A DNA stretch of 13,625 nt, taken from the NCBI GenBank assembly GCA_041746975.1, contig JBGTGB010000011.1, positions 1 to 13,625 of the forward strand. Direction: 5' to 3'. Position 1 is the stretch's first letter, and the number at the start of each line of letters is the position of its first letter. Under the pieces are notes generated by a model, which saw only the letters and a list, made by a program, of their open reading frames with translations, was not told where the DNA came from and ran no database searches. The position numbers and the translations under genes are program-made. Source of the stretch: Haliea sp041746975 (lineage in GTDB: Bacteria; Pseudomonadota; Gammaproteobacteria; Pseudomonadales; Halieaceae). Positions 6,611-13,625 of this stretch are shown here, piece after piece.

Positions 6611-7627
6611 TCAGCCAGGCGCCCCGCCGCCGCTGAAATTGAACTGCTGTGCCTGCGGGAAGACCCCGAAGACACCCCCTGTATGCAGAAACACAATATC
6701 GCGACAGTCGTGGAAGCGCCCGCCCTCAATTTCAGCGAGCATGCCCTGAAATGCCTTGCCCGTATAGACCGGGTCCAACAGGAGTCCTTCCAGCGCCGCC
6801 AATTCCGCAATCAGCGCGAACACCTCGGGCCCGGCAACACCGTAACCGTCGCCGACGTACCCGTCCAGCACACGGGGTTCCGGGTCTATCGCAGGTACGC
6901 CGGGAAACCGGGCTTGCCAGTCCGCACTGTCCGCAGCCACCTTGTCCAGGAAGTACTGTTCGTCATCGCAGACATTGACGCCCCATACGGTCAAGGGCAG
7001 TTCGTAAAGCCTGGCGCCGAGGGTCAGGCCTGCCTGCGTGCCGCCGGAGCCGGATGCGGTCACCAGGTGGGCACTGTCGATGCCCGCGGCCGTCAGTTCC
7101 AGAGCCAGCTCTTCACAGGCAGCAATATAGCCCCAGGCCCCGAGGCCGTCACTGCCACCCGTGGGGATTACCAGCGCCTTACGGCCGAGGCTTGCGTAGT
7201 GTTCCTGCCAATGCGCGAACAGCTCCGGCAGCTCGCTGACATACTGACGCTTGGGGTAGCAGTTGATGGTGGCGCCTGCGAGTTGGTCGAGCAGAAAGTT
7301 GCCCTCGCTGCTGGCGGGCTCATCTCCGCGCAGTAGCAGATGGACCGCGAGTCCGCGCTGGGCGCCGGCAAAGGCAGTGGCGCGGCAATGATTGCTCTGC
7401 AAGCCGCCGCAGGTGATCAGCGTGTCGCACCCTTCCGCCAGGGCGTGGGCGATAATGAACTCGAGTTTGCGGACCTTGTTGCCACTGAGCAGGCAGCCGC
7501 TCAGGTCGTCGCGCTTGACCCAGAGTCGGTGACCTTGCCCCCAGCGTTCGCTGGCCCGCGCGAGGAACTGCAGCGGGGTGGGCCGGCGAGCCAGTTCAAC
7601 CCGCGGCGGTAGCTCGATGCCGGCCAT
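6611..7627 (-). CDS. dcyD: D-cysteine desulfhydrase / ACC deaminase family PLP enzyme
   Basis: A 338-residue fold-type II PLP enzyme. The PLP lysine is K51 in SGNKVRKLEF, and GGLQSNHCRATA (74-85) supplies the substrate/carboxylate-binding S78, N79 and H80. PTGGSDGLGAWGY and ASGSGGTQAGL form the phosphate-binding loops, and HTGGVFGVFPQ closes the protein. The group includes D-cysteine desulfhydrase (D-cysteine to pyruvate, H2S and ammonia) and ACC deaminase (ACC to 2-oxobutyrate); the overall pattern favours D-cysteine desulfhydrase, but the specificity-deciding residues were not checked rigorously. Its ATG overlaps the yajC stop codon by one base (TGATG), and the symporter follows after 18 bases. 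Sulfide release from D-cysteine would fit the nearby cysB. Confidence 0.8.
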   Translation of the reverse strand: MAGIELPPRVELARRPTPLQFLARASERWGQGHRLWVKRDDLSGCLLSGNKVRKLEFIIAHALAEGCDTLITCGGLQSNHCRATAFAGAQRGLAVHLLLRGDEPASSEGNFLLDQLAGATINCYPKRQYVSELPELFAHWQEHYASLGRKALVIPTGGSDGLGAWGYIAACEELALELTAAGIDSAHLVTASGSGGTQAGLTLGARLYELPLTVWGVNVCDDEQYFLDKVAADSADWQARFPGVPAIDPEPRVLDGYVGDGYGVAGPEVFALIAELAALEGLLLDPVYTGKAFQGMLAEIEGGRFHDCRDIVFLHTGGVFGVFPQAQQFNFSGGGAPG

Positions 7628-7962
7628 CAGGCAATGGACTTGAGGGTTCCCTTCGGCAGTACGGCGTGGACATGAATGCGCTGGAACTTCAACTCCACGT
7701 TATTGGCAACGTTCAGCACCATGTAATTGTCGTCCAGGCTGGTGATCCGGCCCAGGATGCCGGAACTGGTGACCACCTCATCGCCCTTGCCCAATGCCGA
7801 TACCATCGCCGCGTGCTCTTTCTGCCGCTTGCGCTGGGGGCGGATGGCTATGAAATAGAAGAGAGCGAAAAGGCCTACGAGGAAAACAATCTGAAACATT
7901 TCACCGCCACCGGCGGGGGCGCCCTCGGCCTGGGCATGGGCACTGGCAATGAACAAACTCAT
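7627..7962 (-). CDS. yajC: YajC-family preprotein translocase subunit, away from secDF
   Basis: A 111-residue protein typical of YajC: a short N-terminal segment ending SAHAQAEGAPAGGG, one membrane helix (about 22-40, FQIVFLVGLFALFYFIAI), then RPQRKRQKEH and the small cytoplasmic domain GKGDEVVTSSGILGRI ending VLPKGTLKSIA. YajC joins SecD and SecF in the accessory Sec complex at the inner membrane. Normally it sits between tgt and secD; here neither is next to it, and its neighbours are xthA and the D-cysteine desulfhydrase-like gene. It is therefore either a relocated sole copy or a second copy. AGGAG (7968-7972) lies ideally before the ATG. The 92 bases up to xthA could hold its own promoter, but only a weak TATACA-type -10 was seen. 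Confidence 0.9.
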   Translation of the reverse strand: MSLFIASAHAQAEGAPAGGGEMFQIVFLVGLFALFYFIAIRPQRKRQKEHAAMVSALGKGDEVVTSSGILGRITSLDDNYMVLNVANNVELKFQRIHVHAVLPKGTLKSIA

Positions 7963-8054
7963 GGAAACTCCTGATTATTGGCTGTATATGAAAGGCAGTT
8001 GTGAGAGGCGCAAATGTACAGTGAATCCCCTGCTCCTGCAATGTGAACGGCGGC

Positions 8055-8837
8055 TCAGGCGCGTAGCTTGAGGTCGTATTCCATGATCTGCGGTGCGTGG
8101 TCGGAAAAGCGCTGGGCCTTGTAGATTTCGGCCCGCCTGACCACCGAAGCAAGGCCCGGCGTGATCATCTGGTAATCCAGCCGCCAGCCCACGTTCTTGT
8201 CCCAGGCCTGGCCGCGGTTCGACCACCAGGTGTACTGCTCTGGTTCCTGGTTCACCAGCCGGAAGGAGTCGATATAGCCAAGCTCAGCGTACACCCGGTC
8301 CAGCCACGCGCGCTCTTCGGGCAGGAAGCCGGAGTTTTTCTGGTTCGCCCTCCAGTTTTTCAGGTCAATGGGCTGGTGGCAGATATTCCAGTCCGCACAG
8401 ATGATGAACTCGCGGCGCCTGCGGCGCAGGCCGCGCAAATGCTCATAGAACTGCTCCATGAAATCGAATTTCTTCGCCTGCGCAGCTTCGCTGCTGGAAC
8501 CGGAGGGCATATACAGGGATATCACCGTGACTCCGTTGTAGTCCGCCTGCAGGTAGCGGCCCTCCGTGTCCGCCGATTCCCAGCCCAGGCTGGTCACCAC
8601 CGCCCGCGGCTTCTCCCGCGAATAGAGCGCGGTGCCGCTATAGCCTTTCTTGAGGGCATCGTTGTAGAAACAGTGGTAGCCCGCGGGGCTGAAGACCGGA
8701 TCCGTGAGTTGCTCCTCCTGAGCCTTGGTTTCCTGGATGCAGACTACGTCCGCGTCCTGCTGCGCCAGCCATTCGAAGAAACCCTTGCGGGCGGCAGCGC
8801 GAATGCCGTTGGTGTTGCAGGTTACGATCGTCGCCAC
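8055..8837 (-). CDS. xthA: Exodeoxyribonuclease III (XthA type)
   Basis: A 260-residue exonuclease III/AP-endonuclease, which repairs abasic sites and degrades duplex DNA from 3' ends. All catalytic positions can be found: N8 or N10 in TCNTNGIRA, E36 in CIQETKAQ, Y109 in SLYMPSG, D149 and N151 in CADWNICHQ, D221 in WRLDYQMITP, and D246/H247 in FSDHAPQ. Parts of the sequence (RRRREFI, DLKNWR, FLPEERAWLDRV) are close to Pseudomonas Crc, the regulator derived from this family, but Crc has lost the active site whereas this protein keeps it. The start is taken as GTG at 8835-8837, with GGGGTG upstream; a TTG seven codons earlier adds a non-conserved tail. It is divergent from the acyl-CoA synthetase gene. 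Confidence 0.9.
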   Translation of the reverse strand: MATIVTCNTNGIRAAARKGFFEWLAQQDADVVCIQETKAQEEQLTDPVFSPAGYHCFYNDALKKGYSGTALYSREKPRAVVTSLGWESADTEGRYLQADYNGVTVISLYMPSGSSSEAAQAKKFDFMEQFYEHLRGLRRRRREFIICADWNICHQPIDLKNWRANQKNSGFLPEERAWLDRVYAELGYIDSFRLVNQEPEQYTWWSNRGQAWDKNVGWRLDYQMITPGLASVVRRAEIYKAQRFSDHAPQIMEYDLKLRA

Positions 8838-8866
8838 GGTGCACCCCGGACAGCACAAAGGGCGGC

Positions 8867-8896
8867 AGTGTAACGGAATGGACCAGCCTGCTTCAA
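8867..8896 (-). promoter_or_regulatory. Candidate xthA promoter
   Basis: On the - strand TTGAAG (8891-8896) and TACACT (8867-8872) are separated by 18 bases, each four of six to the sigma-70 consensus. Initiation would give a leader of about 20-25 bases before the GTG start, which supports that start. The remaining divergent region to 8993 may hold the + strand promoter of the acyl-CoA synthetase; a TATCAT at 8944-8949 is a possible -10 without a good -35. Confidence 0.35.
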
Positions 8897-8993
8897 TTCG
8901 CGCCCCGCGTCCGCCGCCAGTGCCCCAGACTGTCCGGCTTGTGTATCATCCACCGCTCGCCAGACCGACGACGACCGGGAGCCCAAGAACGCC

Positions 8994-10700
8994 ATGAATG
9001 AAGTCGCCGCAATCAGCACCCGCCTGCGAACCGCCCGCGAGCAACTGACCGCGCCCGGTGCGCCCTTCGAACTGGATACCCGGGTCGTCAACGGCATCGA
9101 ATTGCGCTGCTATCGCAACGCGCCGTCCGACCTGGCCACGGCACTTGCCGCTGGCCGCAGTCATGCGGACAGAACCGCCATCACCTACGAGGATGAACGC
9201 TACAGCTTCAGGGAGTTCTTTGCCGCGGCGGACCGCTTTGCCCACTATCTCGTCCAGGAAGCCGGCATCAGGCCCGGTGACCGCATCGCGATTGCCATGC
9301 GCAACTACCCGGAGTGGATGTTTGCCTTTGTTGGCGCGGTCTCGGTGGGCGCGGTGGTCGTGCCCCTGAACAGCTGGGGCCGGGCGGAGGAGCTGAGCTA
9401 CGCCCTCGGCGACGCCGGCGCCAGGCTGGTGGTCTGCGACCCGGAGCGATTGGCGCTGGTCAGCCCGCGGTTGCCGGAATTGGGCTGCACCGCCATTGTG
9501 GTGCGCAGCGCCGGCACCGACACCGGTGGCGCAAAAACCTGGGAGACCACCCAGGATTGCCCTGCAGAATGCCCGCAAGTTTCGATCAGTCCAGATGACC
9601 TGGTGATGATCATGTACACCTCGGGGACCACCGGCAAACCCAAGGGCGCCGCCTCGACCCACTTTGCCATCGCCCAGGCCCTGTACAACTTCGAACTGAT
9701 GGCCTACATGTCGGCCATGGCCAATCCGGAACTCATCGGCCAGATGATGTCCTCGGGCTTCGAGCCCTCTACCCTGCTGTCGGTGCCCCTGTTTCACGTC
9801 TCTGGCTGCTACGCCGTGTTTCTGCTGAACCTGCGCGGCGGGCGCAAGACCAGCATCCTCTATAAGTGGGATCCGGTGGACGCGCTCAAGGTTATTGAAC
9901 GCGAGCGTATTACCGTATTCACCGGCGTACCCGCGATGACCATTGCGATGCTGGAATCGCCCGAATTCGAGCGCACGGATACCAGCAGCCTGTATTCGCT
10001 GGGCGCGGGCGGCACTGCCTGCCCGCCACACCTGAAAGACCTGATTTACGGCAAGATACCCCACGCCTATCCGGGCACCGGTTACGGCATGACCGAGACC
10101 AATGCCACCGGCAGCAGCTGCACCGGCGAGGCCTACCGGGTTTGTCCCACCGCCGCCGGCACCCTGTCGCCCATCGTCGACATGCGCGCGATTGACGCCG
10201 CTGGCAACGCGATACCGCCGGGCGAGGCAGGGGAACTGACGATACGCAGCCCCACCAATGCGCGGGAATACTGGAACCTGCCCAAGGCAACGGCGGAAAC
10301 CTTCGTCGACGGCTGGGTGCGCACCGGCGATATTGGCTATGTGGACGAATACGGTTTCGTTTATGTTGTGGACCGGATCAAGGACATGGTGATCCGCAGC
10401 GGGGAAAACATTTACCCGATCGAAGTGGAAGGCGTTATCACTGCCCACCCACAGGTACGCGAGGCTTCCGTGTATGGCCTGCCACATCCGGAACTGGGAG
10501 AAGAGCTTGCCGCCACCGTGCATGGCGATCCGAACCTGCAGCCGGAGGAGCTGGCAGCGTACCTGAAGGAGCGCCTGGCGGGATTCAAGGTTCCTACCCA
10601 GTGGCTACTGACGGCGGAGCCACTGGCTCGCAATGCCACCGGCAAGTTGCTGAAACAGGACATCCGCTCGCGGCACCTGGAGCAGTGGCCCCACTCCTGA
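8994..10700 (+). CDS. AMP-dependent acyl-CoA synthetase (ANL superfamily)
   Basis: A 568-residue adenylate-forming enzyme that activates a carboxylic acid with ATP and joins it to CoA. Core motifs: P-loop MYTSGTTGKPKG (207-218), GYGMTE (363-368), WVRTGDIGYVDEYGF with ATP-ribose aspartate D446, the hinge in DRIKDMV, GENIYPIEVE, and the C-terminal catalytic lysine K551 in NATGKLL. Length and order are those of complete fatty-acid or aryl-acid CoA ligases. The acid cannot be read off by eye. GGGAG lies 12 bases before the ATG, a rather long spacing. The gene is divergent from xthA and converges, with 62 bases between, on a four-gene operon with GST and amidohydrolase-like proteins, so it may supply the CoA ester step of the same pathway (inference). 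Long reading frames on its opposite strand are composition artefacts. Confidence 0.92.
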   Translation: MNEVAAISTRLRTAREQLTAPGAPFELDTRVVNGIELRCYRNAPSDLATALAAGRSHADRTAITYEDERYSFREFFAAADRFAHYLVQEAGIRPGDRIAIAMRNYPEWMFAFVGAVSVGAVVVPLNSWGRAEELSYALGDAGARLVVCDPERLALVSPRLPELGCTAIVVRSAGTDTGGAKTWETTQDCPAECPQVSISPDDLVMIMYTSGTTGKPKGAASTHFAIAQALYNFELMAYMSAMANPELIGQMMSSGFEPSTLLSVPLFHVSGCYAVFLLNLRGGRKTSILYKWDPVDALKVIERERITVFTGVPAMTIAMLESPEFERTDTSSLYSLGAGGTACPPHLKDLIYGKIPHAYPGTGYGMTETNATGSSCTGEAYRVCPTAAGTLSPIVDMRAIDAAGNAIPPGEAGELTIRSPTNAREYWNLPKATAETFVDGWVRTGDIGYVDEYGFVYVVDRIKDMVIRSGENIYPIEVEGVITAHPQVREASVYGLPHPELGEELAATVHGDPNLQPEELAAYLKERLAGFKVPTQWLLTAEPLARNATGKLLKQDIRSRHLEQWPHS

Positions 10701-10762
10701 TGCCGCTGCCAGCCGCCGGCCGGCCTCCGCATGATGAAACCCCGGAGCAGGATCCGCTGACC

Positions 10763-11467
10763 TCAGTCGCTGGGGCCTGCGCCAGTCACCATGGAGCGCG
10801 CCCGACGCGAGAACGCCTTGGCGTCCTCTGTTTTCTTCGCGTCCATCAGCTCGGCAATATCCACCGGCACCTTGACCCCGGCGCGGGCGCGAGGCCGCTC
10901 GGAGATAGCCCCCATCCAGCGTGAGAGATTATCCAGGCCCTCAATAGAGATGCCCGACCAACGGTGCGTTCTGACCCAGGCCCAGTTCGCCATATCGGCG
11001 ATGCTGTAGTCCCCGGCGAGGAACTCGCTCTCCCCCAGACGGTTGTCCAACACTTCAAACAAGCGCCGGCCTTCAGTCTGGTAGCGGTCGATGGCAGGCT
11101 GGATTTTCTCCGGGAAGTAGCGATAGAACACGTTGGCCTGGCCCATCATCGGGCCGATGCCGCCCATCTGGAACATAAGCCACTGCAGTACCCGGGAGCG
11201 GCCGCGCACATCGGTGGGCAGAAACCTGCCGCTCTTTTCCGCCAGGTAGACCATGATCGCCCCGGACTCGAACACCGCAAAGTTGTCCTGATCGCGGTCA
11301 GTGATCGCGGGGATGCGGCCATTGGGACAGACACGGAGAAACTCCGGCGTTTTCTGCTCCCCGGCGCTGAGATCGATGGTGTGCACCTCGTAGGGAATCT
11401 CCATCTCTTCCAGCGCGATCGACGCCTTGTAACCGTTGGGCGTTGGAGCGCTGTACAGGTCGATCAT
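10763..11467 (-). CDS. Glutathione S-transferase, nu-class/YfcG-like
   Basis: This 234-residue protein opens MIDLYSAPTPNGYKASIALEE, matching the E. coli YfcG pattern APTPNG in which T9 and N11 contact glutathione instead of a classical Tyr/Ser/Cys. The thioredoxin half continues with NGRIPAITD (cis-proline) and FESGAIMVYLAEKSG (glutathione gamma-glutamyl site). The all-helical C-terminal half contains LQWLMFQMGGIGPMMGQ and the folding motif SIADMANWAWV. Nu-class proteins act as disulfide reductases or peroxidases using glutathione in the cytoplasm. It is about 20 residues longer than YfcG at the C-terminus. Eleven bases separate it from the SnoaL-like gene upstream, so it is the last gene of the operon. 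A substrate-specific catabolic role is possible from context. Confidence 0.88.
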   Translation of the reverse strand: MIDLYSAPTPNGYKASIALEEMEIPYEVHTIDLSAGEQKTPEFLRVCPNGRIPAITDRDQDNFAVFESGAIMVYLAEKSGRFLPTDVRGRSRVLQWLMFQMGGIGPMMGQANVFYRYFPEKIQPAIDRYQTEGRRLFEVLDNRLGESEFLAGDYSIADMANWAWVRTHRWSGISIEGLDNLSRWMGAISERPRARAGVKVPVDIAELMDAKKTEDAKAFSRRARSMVTGAGPSD

Positions 11468-11478
11468 GGCTCTGCCTT

Positions 11479-11928
11479 TTACAGGTTCATGAAATCCGGT
11501 GCGTTGAACACCCAGCTCTTTTCTTCGACGCGACGCACTATGCGCCAGCCGGCGGACGTGCGGCGGTATTCGTCAACGTACCACAGCCCGATCAGGAACA
11601 CCTGACGGCCACCCTCAGGTAGATTCATTTCCATCGGATTGAAACACATCACCCGTCCCGTTGCGCTGTCGCCGTCCACCTTGAATTGCAGGTTGGCATT
11701 GAGATGCTGGGAGTTGGGGAAGATTTCATCAGCCACTGCCTGCTTCAGGTAGGCGATGGTTTCCTCCAGATTGCCCACCGAGCCACCGAAGGCGGAGTAG
11801 TCGATATGGGCGTCCTCGGTAAACACCTCGCGCAGGGCATCAAAGGACTTGGTGTCGATCAGGTGCGAATAGAAAAAGACTAGATCCTGCAGTTCCAGCC
11901 GATCGGAAAGTTCCTGTTGTGACAGCAT
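11479..11928 (-). CDS. SnoaL-like / NTF2-fold protein
   Basis: A 149-residue protein of the SnoaL_4 / scytalone-dehydratase-like type. It has an N-terminal helical part, LSDRLELQDLVFFYSHLIDTK, then the typical FDALREVFTEDAHIDYSAFGG, SQHLNANLQFKVDGDSATGRVMCF and a C-terminal strand pair ending GWRIVRRVEEKSWVFN. This cone-shaped fold serves as dehydratase, isomerase, cyclase or small dioxygenase subunit. Y20 and D24 in FYSHLID and the histidines in DAHIDY and SQHLN are candidate active-site residues by position. AGGA stands eight bases before the ATG. It lies between the two GST-fold genes, 42 bases after one and 11 before the other, consistent with one transcript. The reaction is unknown. Confidence 0.8.
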   Translation of the reverse strand: MLSQQELSDRLELQDLVFFYSHLIDTKSFDALREVFTEDAHIDYSAFGGSVGNLEETIAYLKQAVADEIFPNSQHLNANLQFKVDGDSATGRVMCFNPMEMNLPEGGRQVFLIGLWYVDEYRRTSAGWRIVRRVEEKSWVFNAPDFMNL

Positions 11929-11970
11929 TGTGGTTTTCCTCGTTATGGTTTTATCGGTTCAGTTTGACAA

Positions 11971-12735
11971 TCAGAAGTCCAGCGGCAGCGTCATGTGCTG
12001 CTGGTACATGCGGTCCCGGTGAGCCAGCAAGCGGGGCGTCAGCCAGCGGGCGGTTTCCTCGGCACCGGATTCGTAGAAGCCGCGCACGTACTCAGGCATC
12101 GGGTTGACCTCCGGCGGCAGGGGATTGACCATACCGGCGAAGTTGGCCCAGTAAAAATCTATCGCGCTGACGCTCTCCCCTACAAACCACTCGCGCCCGG
12201 CTGCTTCCTGTGCCGCGAGGCGTTGGTCCAGCAGTCCGGCGATGGCCGCCATTTTCGCACCTGCCGCAGCCGCACCGGCAGCGCTCCAGGCATATTTAGC
12301 CGCCATCCTCGCAATGCTCTCCGGGGGTTCAGCCATGCTCATACCGGGGGTGAACAGCTGTAAACGCCGCTGCCAGCCGAATCCATCCACGCCGGCGATC
12401 AAGGCCGATAAACCCAGAACCTCGGCCCGCAGCGCGGGATCCTCGGGCAGCAGGGCCGGCTGGGGTGCCAGCCGCTCGGCCAGGTGCAGGAGGTCCAGCC
12501 AGTGACAGACGGGTGGGAAGTCGTTGTAGACCGCCACCGGCGCCGAGGTCTGCCCGGTCCACGCCTGCAGGGCCTTGTTTTCGCCACCGCCCTCCTGGCG
12601 CACGGGCAGGTACTCGAGCCCTTTGAAATCGAACAGGGACTTGGCAGTCTCGCCCCAGGGCCCGGGCACACCCGCGCTCAGCACCAGGCGCAGGCCTGGG
12701 GCATTGATCGCATCTTCAACCTCGACATAGTCCAT
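11971..12735 (-). CDS. Glutathione S-transferase-fold protein
   Basis: The 254-residue protein looks like a divergent GST. The N-terminal thioredoxin-like part contains VPGPWGETAKSLFDFKGL, then TSAPVAVYND with a likely cis-proline, and HWLDLLHLAERL, where a glutathione-binding Glu-Ser pair would usually be found. The C-terminal helical half includes EWFVGESVSAIDFYWANFAG, which carries the conserved SxxD capping-box motif. No classical catalytic Tyr, Ser or Cys near the N-terminus was recognised, so its chemistry is uncertain. AAGGAG lies about eight bases before the ATG, in the 14-base gap after the amidohydrolase-like gene. It is unlike the YfcG-type GST two genes downstream, so the pair is not a recent duplication. 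Confidence 0.72.
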   Translation of the reverse strand: MDYVEVEDAINAPGLRLVLSAGVPGPWGETAKSLFDFKGLEYLPVRQEGGGENKALQAWTGQTSAPVAVYNDFPPVCHWLDLLHLAERLAPQPALLPEDPALRAEVLGLSALIAGVDGFGWQRRLQLFTPGMSMAEPPESIARMAAKYAWSAAGAAAAGAKMAAIAGLLDQRLAAQEAAGREWFVGESVSAIDFYWANFAGMVNPLPPEVNPMPEYVRGFYESGAEETARWLTPRLLAHRDRMYQQHMTLPLDF

Positions 12736-12749
12736 CGTTGTGCTCCTTC

Positions 12750-13622
12750 TCAGGTATCCAGCTTGAACACGCGAAGGGCATTTTCACGCAGGAATTTAGG
12801 CCATACCTCATCACGGAACGGTACATCCGGCATCTCGCTGAAAATCCGGTCCAGGGACAGCCCCATGGGGAAATAGCCCGCATACATCACCTGATCCGAC
12901 CCGCGGGTGTTGGCGAAGTGCACGATGTCCTTCGGGTAGTGCTTGGGGGCGAAGGCGCTGGTCATGTAGTGCAGGTTCGGATACTTGAGCATCAGCTTCC
13001 AGGCGACATCGGTCCAGGGCTCGCAGCCATGGCGGGTGACAATATTCAGCTCCGGGAAGAACCACAGCACCTCATCCAGCAGTTCCACCTTCTGCGGCCC
13101 GAAGGGCAGGCGCGGACCGGGGATGCCCATGCACGGGCAGAACGGAATATCCAGCTCCACCAGCTTGGAGTAGATCGGGTACCACTTCTTGTCATTCACC
13201 GGCACCGGCGGGCAGATCATCGCCGGGGATGCGGTCACTGCCTTGATATCGAACTCCTCCTTCAGCGCAACGATGGTGCGCACTTCATCCATGCCGTTAT
13301 TGGGGTTGGCTTCATAGCAAGCAAAGAATCGGTCCGGAAAACGGCGCAGGGCCTCCTTGTGCTGCTCAGCGTAGGGGCCGATGCCGATCATCGCGCGCTG
13401 GATATTGTGTTTGTCCATCTGCGCGATGGTGTAGGCGACGTAGTCCTCCTGGCCATCGATCTTGGGGATGTCCTTGAACATGTACTGGGCGGGCATCTTG
13501 AACATCTCATGGCTCTCCTTGTCCATGAGCATCGGCTTGATCCACTCGTAGAAGTGGCTGTTGTCGTCGCCGGGCACGGCCAGCATCAGGTCAATGACGC
13601 CAATATCTTTCGGCATGGGCAT
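12750..13622 (-). CDS. Amidohydrolase-fold (amidohydrolase 2) protein with degenerate metal site
   Basis: About 290 residues of a TIM-barrel amidohydrolase-2 protein. The family usually has IDxHxH at the first strand, a histidine after the fifth strand and an aspartate in GSDxP. Here the first strand reads VIDLMLAVP (9-17), with methionine and alanine in place of both histidines. H198 in TRHGCEPW is retained, and the last motif is YAGYFPMG (248-255), with tyrosine for aspartate. By this hand alignment three of four metal ligands are missing. The C-terminus NALRVFKLDT matches the family's usual end. Its role is unknown: related proteins are decarboxylases and hydrolases, but this one may be metal-free or non-catalytic. 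The start could be ATG 13620-13622 or 13614-13616; only three bases lie upstream in the window, so a longer N-terminus is possible. Confidence 0.75.
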   Translation of the reverse strand: MPMPKDIGVIDLMLAVPGDDNSHFYEWIKPMLMDKESHEMFKMPAQYMFKDIPKIDGQEDYVAYTIAQMDKHNIQRAMIGIGPYAEQHKEALRRFPDRFFACYEANPNNGMDEVRTIVALKEEFDIKAVTASPAMICPPVPVNDKKWYPIYSKLVELDIPFCPCMGIPGPRLPFGPQKVELLDEVLWFFPELNIVTRHGCEPWTDVAWKLMLKYPNLHYMTSAFAPKHYPKDIVHFANTRGSDQVMYAGYFPMGLSLDRIFSEMPDVPFRDEVWPKFLRENALRVFKLDT

Positions 13623-13625
13623 TGC

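Noticed and set aside
7963..8054. A small RNA or riboswitch ahead of yajC
   Set aside because: No stable conserved fold or known riboswitch motif was seen; only a ribosome site and a weak -10-like TATACA.
8946..10523. A 525-codon reading frame on the - strand
   Set aside because: It lies wholly opposite the well-supported acyl-CoA synthetase gene, has no family character, and is a normal by-product of high GC third positions.
10701..10762. Possible terminator between the acyl-CoA synthetase and the GST gene
   Set aside because: Only a short CTCCG/CGGAG pairing and a GC-rich palindrome are present, with no T-tract on either strand, so it is not claimed.

Overview
This 13.6 kb window is high-GC, densely coding bacterial chromosome. 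Gene content and order point to a gammaproteobacterium, probably an aerobic marine heterotroph of the Halieaceae/Cellvibrionales type. That placement is inferred from gene order and protein flavour, not from a marker gene. Twelve complete protein genes, a thirteenth gene cut at the left edge and a fourteenth that reaches the right edge were recognised. No rRNA, tRNA, CRISPR array or insertion sequence was seen.

Left part (1-4241). The 5' end of an acyl-CoA carboxylase carboxyltransferase subunit runs leftward out of the window. After a 305-317 bp divergent promoter region comes pabB (para-aminobenzoate branch of folate synthesis) on the + strand. thrH (phosphoserine/homoserine phosphotransferase) and cysB (LysR-type regulator of sulfur assimilation) follow on the - strand. 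The cysB/thrH/pabB neighbourhood is known from Pseudomonas, where cysH lies between cysB and thrH; cysH is absent here. The convergent pabB/thrH gap (2119-2566) holds two copies, in opposite orientation, of one structured repeat. Each copy has a long stem with locus-specific arms closing a 52-nt core that carries two small hairpins. Base changes between the copies preserve the pairing. This is the most interesting non-coding feature of the window.

Middle part (4359-8837, - strand). A tightly packed set, yajC, D-cysteine desulfhydrase-like gene, AGCS sodium:amino-acid symporter and NT5C1-like cytosolic 5'-nucleotidase, has 1-nt stop/start overlaps at two junctions and is probably one operon. 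A xthA-type exonuclease III lies just upstream. The yajC copy stands apart from secD/secF. The operon looks suited to amino-acid uptake and D-cysteine use, and it lies next to cysB.

Right part (8994-13622). A + strand acyl-CoA synthetase (ANL family) converges on a four-gene - strand operon: an amidohydrolase-fold protein that has lost most of its metal ligands, a GST-fold protein, a SnoaL/NTF2-like protein and a YfcG-like (nu-class) glutathione transferase. This has the look of an uncharacterised catabolic or detoxification cluster. The substrate cannot be read from the sequence.
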